A stretch of DNA of 64,000 bases, from NCBI GenBank assembly GCA_030428705.1, contig JAUIDI010000002.1, positions 682,001-746,000 of the forward strand, written 5' to 3'. This document shows positions 48,850 through 58,422 of this stretch, one piece after another; within the stretch, counting starts at the first letter, position 1; each line of letters starts with the position of its first letter. This DNA is from Bacteroidia bacterium (lineage in GTDB: Bacteria; Bacteroidota; Bacteroidia; Flavobacteriales; Flavobacteriaceae). The translations under genes were made by a program, and so were the position numbers. The notes beneath the pieces were generated by a model. The model saw only the letters and a program-made list of their open reading frames with translations, was not told where the DNA came from and searched no databases.

Positions 48850-49773
48850 ATGGATTTACCGCTCAAAGGAATCATACCACCTTTGGTCACCCCATTAACG
48901 GAAAATGGCGAACTCGACTTACATGGCCTCAACAATTTAATTGACCATGTCATAGGTGGCGGGGTACACGGATTGTTCCTTTTGGGCACTACGGGAGAAG
49001 GAACAAGCCTATCCTATAAAATAAGAAGACAAATGGTTACTGAGACCTGTAACCTTGTTCAAAAGCGTATTCCTGTACTGGTGTGTATCACCGACACGGC
49101 ATTGGAAGAATCATTGCATTTGGCCGACTACGCAAAGCAAGCGGGAGCGGATGTTCTGGTCATCGCACCTCCCTACTATTTACCCATTTCGCAACTTGAA
49201 ATGCAAGACTATTTGGAACTATTGTTGCCCAAATTGCCGTTACCGTTCTTATTGTACAATATGCCTAGTTGCACCAAATTGAACCTATCCATAGATACAA
49301 TCAAAAAGGCCAAAAAAATGGGTGCTCTGGGAATAAAGGATAGTTCAGGTGATTTGGACTACATGAAAACGTTGCTCAAAGAATTTAAGAACGATGAAGA
49401 TTTCTCGATAATTACCGGTTCCGAACGATATCTCCCTGAGACCATCCTGAACGGAGGGCGTGGTGCCGTCGCCGGGGGCGCCAACTTTTTCCCCAAGCTG
49501 TTCGTAGACCTTTATGAAGCCTCATTGGCAAGGGATATGCAGAGAATTACGTTACTTCGTAAAAAAATAGTCCAAATCGACAAGACCATCTATAGCGTGG
49601 GGCAGAACACTTCAAAATATATCAAGGGCATTAAAAGTGCGCTTGCGGCGTTGAATATCTGCAGTGATTTTACGGCTCCACCCGTTACGCGTTTTGACGA
49701 ACATGACCGTGGAAAAATCAAAGCACATATGGATGAATTTTTCTTGGATACCGCATTCAGCCTTACCAAATGA
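48850..49773 (+). CDS. Dihydrodipicolinate synthase-family aldolase/lyase (second copy)
   Basis: GIIPPLVTPLTENGELDLHGLNNLIDHVIGGGVHGLFLLGTTGEGTSL; GIKDSSGD. Confidence 0.9.
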   Translation: MDLPLKGIIPPLVTPLTENGELDLHGLNNLIDHVIGGGVHGLFLLGTTGEGTSLSYKIRRQMVTETCNLVQKRIPVLVCITDTALEESLHLADYAKQAGADVLVIAPPYYLPISQLEMQDYLELLLPKLPLPFLLYNMPSCTKLNLSIDTIKKAKKMGALGIKDSSGDLDYMKTLLKEFKNDEDFSIITGSERYLPETILNGGRGAVAGGANFFPKLFVDLYEASLARDMQRITLLRKKIVQIDKTIYSVGQNTSKYIKGIKSALAALNICSDFTAPPVTRFDEHDRGKIKAHMDEFFLDTAFSLTK

Positions 49774-51260
49774 ACTATGAACTAGGTTACGTTGATCTTA
49801 CCATAATTGTCGTCTATGGTCTCATACTATTGGGTATGGGCGTCTTCTTTTTTAAAAAGAGCAGATCTTCCGAGCAATTCATGGTCGCCGGCAAGAGTAT
49901 TCCTGCCTGGGCGGCGGGCATAGCCGTAATGAGTACTTACACCAGTAGCATCTCGTATATCGCCGTTCCGGGCAAGGCTTTCGATGATAATTGGCATCCT
50001 TTGATCTTCGCACTGACCGCAATCCCCGTAACCTGGTTCGTGACCAAATATGTCATTCCCCATTACAGAAAAAACAAGATTGTATCGGTCTATAGTTATT
50101 TGGAAGAAAAAATAGGCGGTTGGGGACGACTGTACGCCGCACTTTCATTCTTGCTTTTTATGGTGGGAAGGGTGGCCGTCATACTATATCTTTCATCGCT
50201 TTTGTTGACCTCGTTCGTCAATACGGATATCGTTACCGTCATCGTACTTGTAGGAATCGTAACGATATTGTACACATTAATGGGAGGTATGGAAGCCGTC
50301 ATTTGGACGGATGTAATGCAGTCGGTCATTATGGTCGGGGGCATACTTTTCGTAAGCTATGTGCTGACCGCCGAAGTTTTTGCACGGCCTGAATATCTGA
50401 TACAGAAAGCTATCGACCAAAATAAGTTCAGTTTGGGAGATTCCGACCTTTCTTTAGGAAGCCGAACGATCTGGGTCATGGTCATTTACGGTATTACCGA
50501 GAACATTCGCAATCTCATCGCCGATCAGAATTATACCCAAAAATACAGTTCGGTAGCCACCGAAAAAGAAGCTAAAAAATCTGTTTGGATCGCCATGTTG
50601 ATCTATTTGCCGTTGACGATCATCTTCTTGTATATTGGCACCGCCCTATTTTCATACTATGGGGGAAGTGCCCACATTCTAAATGAAGGAATATCCAAGG
50701 GTGATGAAGTCTTTCCTTTTTTTATCGCCACTGAATTGCCGGTTGGCATAAAAGGATTGATGATCGCCGCTATTATGGCGGCATCGATGAGTACCGTTGA
50801 TTCCGCCCTGAACAGTTCGGCAACCGTTATGTTCATCGACTTTTATAAAAAGTATTTTAAGCCCAACGCTTCCGAAAAAAGCAGTTTGAAATTCTTACGT
50901 CTTTCGACCGTTATCTGGGGAGTTCTCGGTATCGGGTTTGCGCTTTTAATGATCCGGGCAAAAAGCGCTTTGGACGTTTGGTGGCAGATTTCCGGAATTT
51001 TTGGCGGGGGAATTCTAGGTCTATTTCTACTGGCTATTTACAACGTGAAAATCACAAGATTACAGGGAATCTTATCGGTAGTCTTTAGTATTCTGATCAT
51101 CATCTGGGGTACTTTTGCAAGGGATTTGCCCGAAAACTATTCGTGGATCGAATGTACCATTGACCCCATACTGATCGGGGCGATCGGCACTGCGGCCCTT
51201 ATTGGGTTGGCATTGTTTTTTGCCATGGGCAACAAACGAACCAAAAAGGTCAAGATCTAG
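49770..51260 (+). CDS. Sodium:solute symporter (SSS family)
   Basis: FFKKSRSSEQFMVAGKSIPAWAAGIAVMSTYTSSISYIAVPG. Confidence 0.93.
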   Translation: MNYELGYVDLTIIVVYGLILLGMGVFFFKKSRSSEQFMVAGKSIPAWAAGIAVMSTYTSSISYIAVPGKAFDDNWHPLIFALTAIPVTWFVTKYVIPHYRKNKIVSVYSYLEEKIGGWGRLYAALSFLLFMVGRVAVILYLSSLLLTSFVNTDIVTVIVLVGIVTILYTLMGGMEAVIWTDVMQSVIMVGGILFVSYVLTAEVFARPEYLIQKAIDQNKFSLGDSDLSLGSRTIWVMVIYGITENIRNLIADQNYTQKYSSVATEKEAKKSVWIAMLIYLPLTIIFLYIGTALFSYYGGSAHILNEGISKGDEVFPFFIATELPVGIKGLMIAAIMAASMSTVDSALNSSATVMFIDFYKKYFKPNASEKSSLKFLRLSTVIWGVLGIGFALLMIRAKSALDVWWQISGIFGGGILGLFLLAIYNVKITRLQGILSVVFSILIIIWGTFARDLPENYSWIECTIDPILIGAIGTAALIGLALFFAMGNKRTKKVKI

Positions 51261-51287
51261 TTTCGGGGTTATGTAATGGTGACAAAA

Positions 51288-53090
51288 TCAACTCACTATC
51301 CCCATCTTCTTTAAAAGAAAGGAAGCATTCATGTTCTGGCAAATGCCTTCCTTGAATTTGTAGTCAAAATGAAGTTCATTGTCCATGATCTCCGCATCGA
51401 AAAAGTAATTTTTAATCTGTGGCAGTTCTTCGCTTACTTCGCATAAACTAAGATCGTGCGTTGCGATGATTCCTGTTGATCTTGAGGCCACTAATCGCTC
51501 GAGGAACTTTCTTGATCCCTTGGCCTTATCGGTACTGTTCGTACCTTTCAATATTTCATCAAGAACGATAAAATAGCGGTCCTTTTGAATTTGATCGACG
51601 ATAAACTTCAGACGTTTCAACTCGGAAAAGAAATACGATTCATCATCGGTCAAAGAATCGGTGGTACGCATGCTCGTAATCAATTTAATGGGAGCATAGA
51701 TCATGCTTTTGGCACAGACCGGAAGACCGATGTTGGCCATCATAATCTGTAGCGAAACCGTTCGTAAAAAAGTGCTTTTACCCGCCATATTGGCCCCGGT
51801 AATGATGAAAAATTGTTCATCGTCGATTTGAAAATTGTTAGGCACACACTTTTCAGGGTGCAAAAGGGGATGCCCAGCCTCTTCGGATTTTATGACTATC
51901 TTCTCAGATGTCAGTCGGGGAAAAGTATAAGCAGGGTGATTAAATGCAAAATTTCCCAAACTGTTATAGGCATCGAAAAAAGCGATGGTGTCGAACCAAG
52001 CTTCGGTTTTTGTCCCGTGCTTTGCAACCCACTCCTCGATTTTAAAGCTCAGGTCAAGGTCTCGAAGCAAGAAAGCGTTGGTGAAAATACTTACAATAAT
52101 ATTATTACGTTGATCCAAGGCACCAAGCAATTTGGAAAACCGTTTTAAAATAGCAGAGGTCTTTTCATTTTCCGAAATAATTGTTTCCCTTCTTTCCTTA
52201 AGCAATTCAGAATCAAAATCAACGTCTTCCAATTCACGAATCAATTTTTGATATTGGTAGAAAGTGCTTTGGATTCTTCCGGTATCCGATGAAAGTTTAT
52301 TGACCGCTTTAAAATACCTTGCTGTTATGCCCAGACCCAACAGAAACCACAGACCCAGTATCCATCCCGGAACAAAATCCACAAAAAAACCGGTGAACAA
52401 GACTCCAGAAATTATGGAAAAAATCATCGGAAGGGTTTTCATAAAAGCTGGCAAAAATGTTCGGTAACCCTGCATCCATTTATTAATTGCCGTATAGGAA
52501 GTTTCGGTTTTCACCAATGCGGCTATGGCCGAAAACTCTTGACGCCAATCGGGCATCCAGGCCAGCACTTGAATCGCTTTTTGTTTTTGCGCAATGTCGA
52601 GAATTGCGTTTTCAGTCAACAAAGCGGCCAGAGTATCACTCCCCTGCGGTAAGACCGTGCGGTTCAAATATTGGTAAAAAGAACCCCTACCGAACAAATC
52701 GATATCTTGGCTAAAATGATGAGTAGGATCCTTATATTCGTTGCCCTGAGGCAAATCGTTGAAATCCCGGCCGAGGACTTTCAGTTCGGTTTTATTCAGG
52801 TCGATAAGTGCCTGAAGTTTATTCTTTTGATACTGTAAATCGGTATGTCGGGAAACCAAATAAAGAAAAAGTGCCATCCCTGGAATCAGAATGGCCAAAA
52901 TCAACTTTATATTTCCCCAGCTCAGATAAATGCCGAACACCGTAACTATAAAGACCAACAAACGCAACAAGCTGGAACCCGAGAGATTTTGCTTGACTTT
53001 TGCCAAATGTCCTTTATATCTATTGATTCGGCCTTGATAAAATGAAAGGAGGTCCTGCATGAAAAGATACCCTGAATTAATGAGGCCCAA
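51288..53090 (-). CDS. Membrane-anchored MutS-family ATPase
   Basis: ITGANMAGKSTFLRTVSLQIMMANIGLPVCA; hydrophobic segments near N-terminus and mid-protein. Confidence 0.88.
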   Translation of the reverse strand: MGLINSGYLFMQDLLSFYQGRINRYKGHLAKVKQNLSGSSLLRLLVFIVTVFGIYLSWGNIKLILAILIPGMALFLYLVSRHTDLQYQKNKLQALIDLNKTELKVLGRDFNDLPQGNEYKDPTHHFSQDIDLFGRGSFYQYLNRTVLPQGSDTLAALLTENAILDIAQKQKAIQVLAWMPDWRQEFSAIAALVKTETSYTAINKWMQGYRTFLPAFMKTLPMIFSIISGVLFTGFFVDFVPGWILGLWFLLGLGITARYFKAVNKLSSDTGRIQSTFYQYQKLIRELEDVDFDSELLKERRETIISENEKTSAILKRFSKLLGALDQRNNIIVSIFTNAFLLRDLDLSFKIEEWVAKHGTKTEAWFDTIAFFDAYNSLGNFAFNHPAYTFPRLTSEKIVIKSEEAGHPLLHPEKCVPNNFQIDDEQFFIITGANMAGKSTFLRTVSLQIMMANIGLPVCAKSMIYAPIKLITSMRTTDSLTDDESYFFSELKRLKFIVDQIQKDRYFIVLDEILKGTNSTDKAKGSRKFLERLVASRSTGIIATHDLSLCEVSEELPQIKNYFFDAEIMDNELHFDYKFKEGICQNMNASFLLKKMGIVS

Positions 53091-53112
53091 AGATATGTAT
53101 TCTTGACTAGCT

Positions 53113-53592
53113 CTATGTGTTTGCCCTATGCATGGCGTCCAACATGGCTATTTGGCCCAAGTGGTAGATATCATGCTGCGAAATACTGGTCAAAATGGGC
53201 AGAAAATTGTACTTTTTACCGGGAACCTGTTCTTGCAGTATAGTCTCGGGCAGGTCGGATAGCTTTTCGAGAAGTTCATTCTGTGTCTCGACCAACCTGT
53301 CTTTCAGACCGTCCCATTCCTTCTCGGTATGTATGTGAATGGCCGTCCAATCTTCAGGGCTGTCTATTTTTAGGTCATATCCCAAATCCCCCTCCAACTT
53401 TTTTAAAAGAAAAATACGCCAGTTGATTATGTGTTGTACTAAAACGGCGATCGACTTTGCGCCATATTTCTGGTCGTTCACAATTTCCCAAGGGATGGAA
53501 TCCAACTTTTCCATCATTGAGATTCCGTACCAGGGTTTGCCGTTAAAACATTCCTTAAGATTATGGATAATATGTTCAAATTCAGTAGCCAT
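53113..53592 (-). CDS. DinB-family protein
   Basis: VQHIINWRIFLLKKLEGD; SISQHDIYHLGQIAML. Confidence 0.8.
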   Translation of the reverse strand: MATEFEHIIHNLKECFNGKPWYGISMMEKLDSIPWEIVNDQKYGAKSIAVLVQHIINWRIFLLKKLEGDLGYDLKIDSPEDWTAIHIHTEKEWDGLKDRLVETQNELLEKLSDLPETILQEQVPGKKYNFLPILTSISQHDIYHLGQIAMLDAMHRANT

Positions 53593-53594
53593 TT

Positions 53595-53954
53595 TTAATC
53601 AAGGGCTTCAAATTCGGTTTTTAGCTTTCGTGTAAATTTTGAAACCACCAAGTCATACGAGTGGTCGGTCAATTCCAAAATCAATTTCGGAGGTAGGGAT
53701 TCCAACATCAGCGTATTCCAGTGCACTTTGCTCATGTGATATCCCGCAATGATATCGCCATCGTATTCCTCGCGAAGTGAAATAGCCCTTTCGGGGTCAC
53801 ATTTCAAATTGACCTGTGACGGGGTTCTTTCCAACCCCGATAGGGCAAACATTTTGCCCATAACCTTAAAGACCAAGGTCTGTTCATCAAAGGGGAAATC
53901 TTCGGTTACCCCTTTTTTTGACAGACAATAATCCCTAAATTCTTCAATGTTCAT
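53595..53954 (-). CDS. MmcQ/YjbR-family protein
   Basis: MNIEEFRDYCLSKKGVTEDFPFDEQTLVFKVMGKMFAL; start refined to ATG 53954. Confidence 0.9.
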   Translation of the reverse strand: MNIEEFRDYCLSKKGVTEDFPFDEQTLVFKVMGKMFALSGLERTPSQVNLKCDPERAISLREEYDGDIIAGYHMSKVHWNTLMLESLPPKLILELTDHSYDLVVSKFTRKLKTEFEALD

Positions 53955-54483
53955 TTTCAGCTTTTTTAGAAATAAGCTCCAAATTCGGCCAATAGTACCT
54001 TGTCTTAGTAATCTCGCGGTCGCCGATATCATAATCATTTATGGTCTCCAAAGCCTTTCCTCCGATACGTTCGTAAAACCTAGCGGCTTTTGTATTGCCG
54101 ATTAAGACCCAAAGGTACATCGAAGTCTTGCTAATAGCCTTTATATGTTCCGCAGCATTTATCATCAACTTCTCCCCGATTCGGCGCCCTATAAATTCGG
54201 AATCAACATGAAGGTTGTCGATCAGGGTACCGTATTTTGGGTCATCATCGATATAACCACAGACAAACCCTACGAGTCGATTATCTATTTCGGCAACAAG
54301 GACGAATTGGTTACGACGAGGGTTTTCAAAACGGTCTTTCCAAACGGCCAATCGTTCTTCAACAACCTTATTGTCTAAAAATTTATCACTGAGAGCCCCA
54401 CGGTAATTCTGTTGCCAACTCTTCGCATGTAACGCCGCAATAGCCCTATAATCATGCTTTGAAGCAGTCCTAAAACCGACCAT
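53944..54483 (-). CDS. GNAT-family N-acetyltransferase
   Basis: IDNLHVDSEFIGRRIGEKLMINA; LWVLIGNTKAARFYERIGGK. Confidence 0.92.
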   Translation of the reverse strand: MVGFRTASKHDYRAIAALHAKSWQQNYRGALSDKFLDNKVVEERLAVWKDRFENPRRNQFVLVAEIDNRLVGFVCGYIDDDPKYGTLIDNLHVDSEFIGRRIGEKLMINAAEHIKAISKTSMYLWVLIGNTKAARFYERIGGKALETINDYDIGDREITKTRYYWPNLELISKKAENEH

Positions 54484-54485
54484 TT

Positions 54486-54878
54486 TCAGATACCCTGCGA
54501 ATCGTAGACGATTACTTTTGTCCAGAGGTCGCTAGATTCTTCAATAAATAATTTATGCGGTGCCTCGTCTTGGTAATTCTGTTGCGCTTCGGCCGATTCA
54601 AATGTTACGATCAACGAATAGGTAAATGAGCCGTCTACCACATCGCGGCTTGCCTTTGGGGGCTTACCGATAAAATTGGTCTTGGCATAAGCGGAATTAT
54701 CCAAAAACTTCTGTAGGGAAGTCTCAAAAGCCTTTCGATCTTCTTGGCTATCGGGATTCTTTAGCCAAAAATAGACGGTGTGCGCAAAATTAGGGTCGAA
54801 TTGTTTCATTTCATTTTTCGTTTGGCCGTAAGTCGTAACGGCGGTAATTAATAATAAAGTGCAAATAATTTTTTTCAT
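54486..54878 (-). CDS. Dabb-family (stress-responsive A/B barrel) protein, exported
   Basis: FAHTVYFWLKNPDSQEDRKAFETSLQKFLD. Confidence 0.82.
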   Translation of the reverse strand: MKKIICTLLLITAVTTYGQTKNEMKQFDPNFAHTVYFWLKNPDSQEDRKAFETSLQKFLDNSAYAKTNFIGKPPKASRDVVDGSFTYSLIVTFESAEAQQNYQDEAPHKLFIEESSDLWTKVIVYDSQGI

Positions 54879-54899
54879 GTGTTGAATTTTATTGTTATT

Positions 54900-54917
54900 T
54901 CCCGATAGCTATCGGGA
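54900..54917. repeat. Perfect 18-bp intergenic palindrome
   Basis: TCCCGATAGCTATCGGGA, no T-tract. Confidence 0.8.
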
Positions 54918-54989
54918 GTCACATGTAACCTTTGATGACTAAAATAATCATTGCTCTGAGTGTTTAAGATTATTTTAATCATTTCGGTT

Positions 54990-55613
54990 TCATTTCCCAA
55001 GTATTTTTTTCCGGTTTTCGGTCAATTCCAAAGCGGAATAATCCAGTTTCCAACCGATGGTCTCCGCAATTTTCTCTATCAAAAGTACGGCTTCCAAAGC
55101 TTCCTTTCTTGCCGTTTCCATGAGTCCGCTTTTCGGTATTTTATCCATGATATGTTGCCGCGCCTCTTTATTCAGGTTGGTCAGGTCATCCGAAGAAAAG
55201 GTATTGAACATGCTGTTCTTGATATCGTAGAATTTCAAATGGGGCTCGATCGACAATACTTCGGGCTGTGGAAAATGGGTCAGGATAATTTTCTTTTTAT
55301 TCGTATCGGCATGCATTTCGATTTTTCTAAAATCATAGCCAATATGGGTTTTGGCATTTATAATGACCAAGGCTTTCTTTCTGCCGGCGAAAAGGTTCAT
55401 GAACAAGTCTTTAGTGTTCTCATATGAATATATTTCGGCAAAATCACCTTCGACCGATATCAGTTTACAGACACTTCTGATCTTTTCCAACAGAATGACC
55501 GATTGTTCGTTGGTACGCTCTTTCTGTTGTTTCGATCGAAAACGGGAGAAAAGCCAATACATGATGATGGCCCCGAGAATGAATCCTATAACGAGCAGGG
55601 GGAAACTATCCAT
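54990..55613 (-). CDS. DUF4230-family membrane-anchored protein
   Basis: N-terminal TM; KIRSVCKLISVEGDFAEIYSYENTKD. Confidence 0.75.
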   Translation of the reverse strand: MDSFPLLVIGFILGAIIMYWLFSRFRSKQQKERTNEQSVILLEKIRSVCKLISVEGDFAEIYSYENTKDLFMNLFAGRKKALVIINAKTHIGYDFRKIEMHADTNKKKIILTHFPQPEVLSIEPHLKFYDIKNSMFNTFSSDDLTNLNKEARQHIMDKIPKSGLMETARKEALEAVLLIEKIAETIGWKLDYSALELTENRKKILGK

Positions 55614-55965
55614 TTTTCTTTCCTATTTCACCTAAATGGGTAAACTTGAATCCGTTATCGTATTTGAGTACGTAACCAAAGATCCTGTCCATACTGACAT
55701 GGGCGAACAAAATTACCGCGGTCAATTGAAGTAAAGGTACTGAAAGATAGATTCCCATAAAATAAATGGCGCTAGCGAGACCCTTATGATGGAACAAATT
55801 ATACACAAAAGCACCTATCTTGTCGTTGAAAAGATACCCTGTCATCCCGATATCCGGAGACAATATTAGCGCAAGGAACAACCACCAGGGATAATCAAGC
55901 AAACTGAACAGATAGATGCCCAAAATGAACATAAACAATTCTTCCAACTTTAATATCGTATTCAT
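55606..55965 (-). CDS. DUF4260-family membrane protein
   Basis: ALILSPDIGMTGYLFNDKIGAFVYNLFHHKGLA. Confidence 0.8.
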   Translation of the reverse strand: MNTILKLEELFMFILGIYLFSLLDYPWWLFLALILSPDIGMTGYLFNDKIGAFVYNLFHHKGLASAIYFMGIYLSVPLLQLTAVILFAHVSMDRIFGYVLKYDNGFKFTHLGEIGKKNG

Positions 55966-56714
55966 TCTTCCAAAATTTCATATAAAACGGGACGGCTCGG
56001 ACTGGCATCGTTTTCAAAGGGAGCCGTCTGTAAATTCAAAAAGTAAGTACCGTCTTTTATGGAATTGGGCACAAAAACGAACTCGGTTATGGTAGCATTT
56101 TTTCTAATATTCCCGGTAGTGTTCCAGAAGGCATTATGCGCCAACAAGGCCCCATTGTCTTTTTCCTTGTCCACGGACGGTAAATCGACCAGCAAATGCT
56201 CGATATTCCCGGTCGCCAAAAATTCGGCCGTCTGCTCCAATAAGTAGGGTGGATTCGTATTCGAATATTGCCGCGATAACTTGTCTTTCAAGTTGGGGAG
56301 TGTTCTAATTACAACGGCATCCCTTTTTTTATCGCCCAAGGCATATTGCATCTGCTTTCTCGAAATCACAAAATCGTTTTGGTACTTCTCGGGGGCAATG
56401 GTCACCAACTCGGCCAAAAAGAAAAACCGGTCCAAGTTCTTATTGACCGAATGGAATTCTTCAGTGATATGGCCGACGCATTCGGTATGGGTACCATGCG
56501 CATGCGGATTGAACCAAACATCGTTGAAGTTCGTAGAAGCCCCTTCGGAAACTTTTCCGATGAATTCACCTTCGGTATGCGGTTCAATCCTCGGATGGTC
56601 AATATACCAAGCATTTATATTGGAAGTGTCACCGCGAAGTGGAATCGAAATATCCAACGGTTTGGAAAGATCGACCGTGTAGTTTCTGTTGTTGTGTTTT
56701 ATATTGGCGATCAT
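55962..56714 (-). CDS. Cyclase-family protein
   Basis: HAHGTHTECVGHI; HLLVDLPSVDKEKDNG. Confidence 0.85.
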   Translation of the reverse strand: MIANIKHNNRNYTVDLSKPLDISIPLRGDTSNINAWYIDHPRIEPHTEGEFIGKVSEGASTNFNDVWFNPHAHGTHTECVGHITEEFHSVNKNLDRFFFLAELVTIAPEKYQNDFVISRKQMQYALGDKKRDAVVIRTLPNLKDKLSRQYSNTNPPYLLEQTAEFLATGNIEHLLVDLPSVDKEKDNGALLAHNAFWNTTGNIRKNATITEFVFVPNSIKDGTYFLNLQTAPFENDASPSRPVLYEILEE

Positions 56715-56784
56715 ACGAACAATGTCTCGTCGAGCAATTAGAATACGCCTATGACGTGCTAAATCGAGATGTCATTGGCAGTTG

Positions 56785-56809
56785 GTTCTCGACTGCGCTC
56801 GAACAGACA
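56785..56809. repeat. REP-like element copy, intergenic
   Basis: GTTCTCGACTGCGCTCGAACAGACA, identical over 25 nt to 57672-57696. Confidence 0.85.
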
Positions 56810-56839
56810 AAAATCTTTAAATTATATGGCAATTCAAAT

Positions 56840-57991
56840 TTACTTCTTTTCCAAAAAAAATAAATCCGCCGCAATGCCATCGACCAAAAACTTTCCCCTT
56901 TTGGTGGCTTTGAGAATATCATCGTCAAACATCAGCAAATCTTGACTTACATATTCCTGACATTGCATTAGTAGGTAATCCAAGTATTCTGCCCCTAAGG
57001 ACGATGCTATTTTTTTCAACGATACGCCCCAGATCGTTCGGAGGCCGGTCATGATATATTCGTTATACCGATCGGTCGTGGTCAATATTTCGCTTTCCAT
57101 AGGAAGCTTTCCTTCGTTGATGGCCTTTAGATATTTTGAATTGTTCCTCACGTTCCAACTGCGTCGATCGCCATCAAAAGAATGTGCCGAAGGGCCTATA
57201 CCCAAATATTTTCTTCCTTGCCAATAGGCCGAATTGTTTTTTGAGAAAAAGCCTTCCCTTCCAAAATTCGAAATTTCATAATTGATAAAACCATTGGCTT
57301 CCAAGACATCGACCAGCATATAAAATTGCCGCCCTGCATCTTCCTCGTCTACGTCGGCCACTTCTCCCTTTTTGATCATATATGCTAGGGCCGTCCTTGG
57401 TTCAACGGTCAGTGCATAACTCGAAATATGCGGAATGCCAAACGACAGGGCTTTCTCTATGTTTTGCATCCAGCGTTTATCTTCCATTCCGGGAATACCA
57501 TAGATCAAATCGATTGAAATATTTTCAAACTTTTTAGAGGCTTCCGAAATGCAATTTTCAGCTTCTTGGGCGTTATGTGCCCGGTTCATCAATTTTAAAT
57601 CGTCATCGAAAAAAGATTGTATGCCGATGCTGAGACGGTTGATCCCGCTGTCAATATAGTCCGCAAAGATAGTTCTCGACTGCGCTCGAACAGACACCAA
57701 GTCATCGGGATTGGCCTCTAAGGTGATTTCAGGGTTTTCGGAGACTTGATAATTATCGTAAACCGCATTGATCAATCGATCGATTTCTTGGGATGTCAGC
57801 ACCGAGGGCGTGCCTCCCCCAAAATAAATGGTTTCGACGATTTCACTTCCAAATTCATTCTTTCGCAGTTCCAGTTCTTTTTGCAAAGCCAAGACCATCG
57901 CATCCTTTTTTGCCATAGAAACAGAAAAATGGAAATCGCAGTAATGACAAGCTTGTTTACAAAAAGGAATGTGGACGTAGATGCCGGACAT
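56840..57991 (-). CDS. hemW: HemW-like radical SAM protein carrying an in-frame repeat insertion
   Basis: MSGIYVHIPFCKQACHYCDFHF; YFGGGTPSVL; INRLSIGIQSF. Confidence 0.92.
   Translation of the reverse strand: MSGIYVHIPFCKQACHYCDFHFSVSMAKKDAMVLALQKELELRKNEFGSEIVETIYFGGGTPSVLTSQEIDRLINAVYDNYQVSENPEITLEANPDDLVSVRAQSRTIFADYIDSGINRLSIGIQSFFDDDLKLMNRAHNAQEAENCISEASKKFENISIDLIYGIPGMEDKRWMQNIEKALSFGIPHISSYALTVEPRTALAYMIKKGEVADVDEEDAGRQFYMLVDVLEANGFINYEISNFGREGFFSKNNSAYWQGRKYLGIGPSAHSFDGDRRSWNVRNNSKYLKAINEGKLPMESEILTTTDRYNEYIMTGLRTIWGVSLKKIASSLGAEYLDYLLMQCQEYVSQDLLMFDDDILKATKRGKFLVDGIAADLFFLEKK
57672..57696. repeat. REP-like element copy inside the hemW coding sequence
   Basis: Identical 25-nt GTTCTCGACTGCGCTCGAACAGACA; encodes ...SVRAQSRT... 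in hemW frame. Confidence 0.85.
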
Positions 57992-57997
57992 TTGTTA

Positions 57998-58032
57998 GTA
58001 ATAAGTGAACAGTTAAGAGTGAACAGTTTAGG
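57998..58032. repeat. Degenerate heptamer array downstream of the four-helix-bundle gene
   Basis: GTAATAA GTGAACA GTTAAGA GTGAACA GTTTAGG. Confidence 0.8.
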
Positions 58033-58405
58033 AGTAATCCTTTTTGGAACCAAATTTCTCTGGATGGTTCATCATAAAATAAATCAACTTACCTATTTCA
58101 TTACTCTTCACTGTTAAATCATATAGCGTATCCTTATCGATATAACCACATGAGAAGGAAAACGCTAGCCATTCCTGGGTTTCCAAATTTTCTGCATCGG
58201 AGTCTGTGAGCTTGCTAATAAAATGCTTTTGATAGCGTCTTTTCGCATAAGCCTCTGCAATATTAATGGCAGTACTTCTCGACGAACGCCGTACCTGATC
58301 TGTCAAAGAATACGTTTTGTTTTTGGGGAATGATTTGCTTTTTTCATAAATCTCCATAGCAAGTGCAAATGCCTTTTTATAAGCCAAGAGATCTTTAAAA
58401 GTCAT
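58028..58405 (-). CDS. Four-helix-bundle protein (S23 / 23S rRNA intervening-sequence protein family)
   Basis: AYKKAFALAMEIYEKSKSFPKNKTYSLTDQVRRSSRSTAINIAEAYAKRRYQKHFISKLTDSDAENLETQEWL. Confidence 0.92.
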   Translation of the reverse strand: MTFKDLLAYKKAFALAMEIYEKSKSFPKNKTYSLTDQVRRSSRSTAINIAEAYAKRRYQKHFISKLTDSDAENLETQEWLAFSFSCGYIDKDTLYDLTVKSNEIGKLIYFMMNHPEKFGSKKDYS

Positions 58406-58422
58406 AACAAATCTTATTGATT

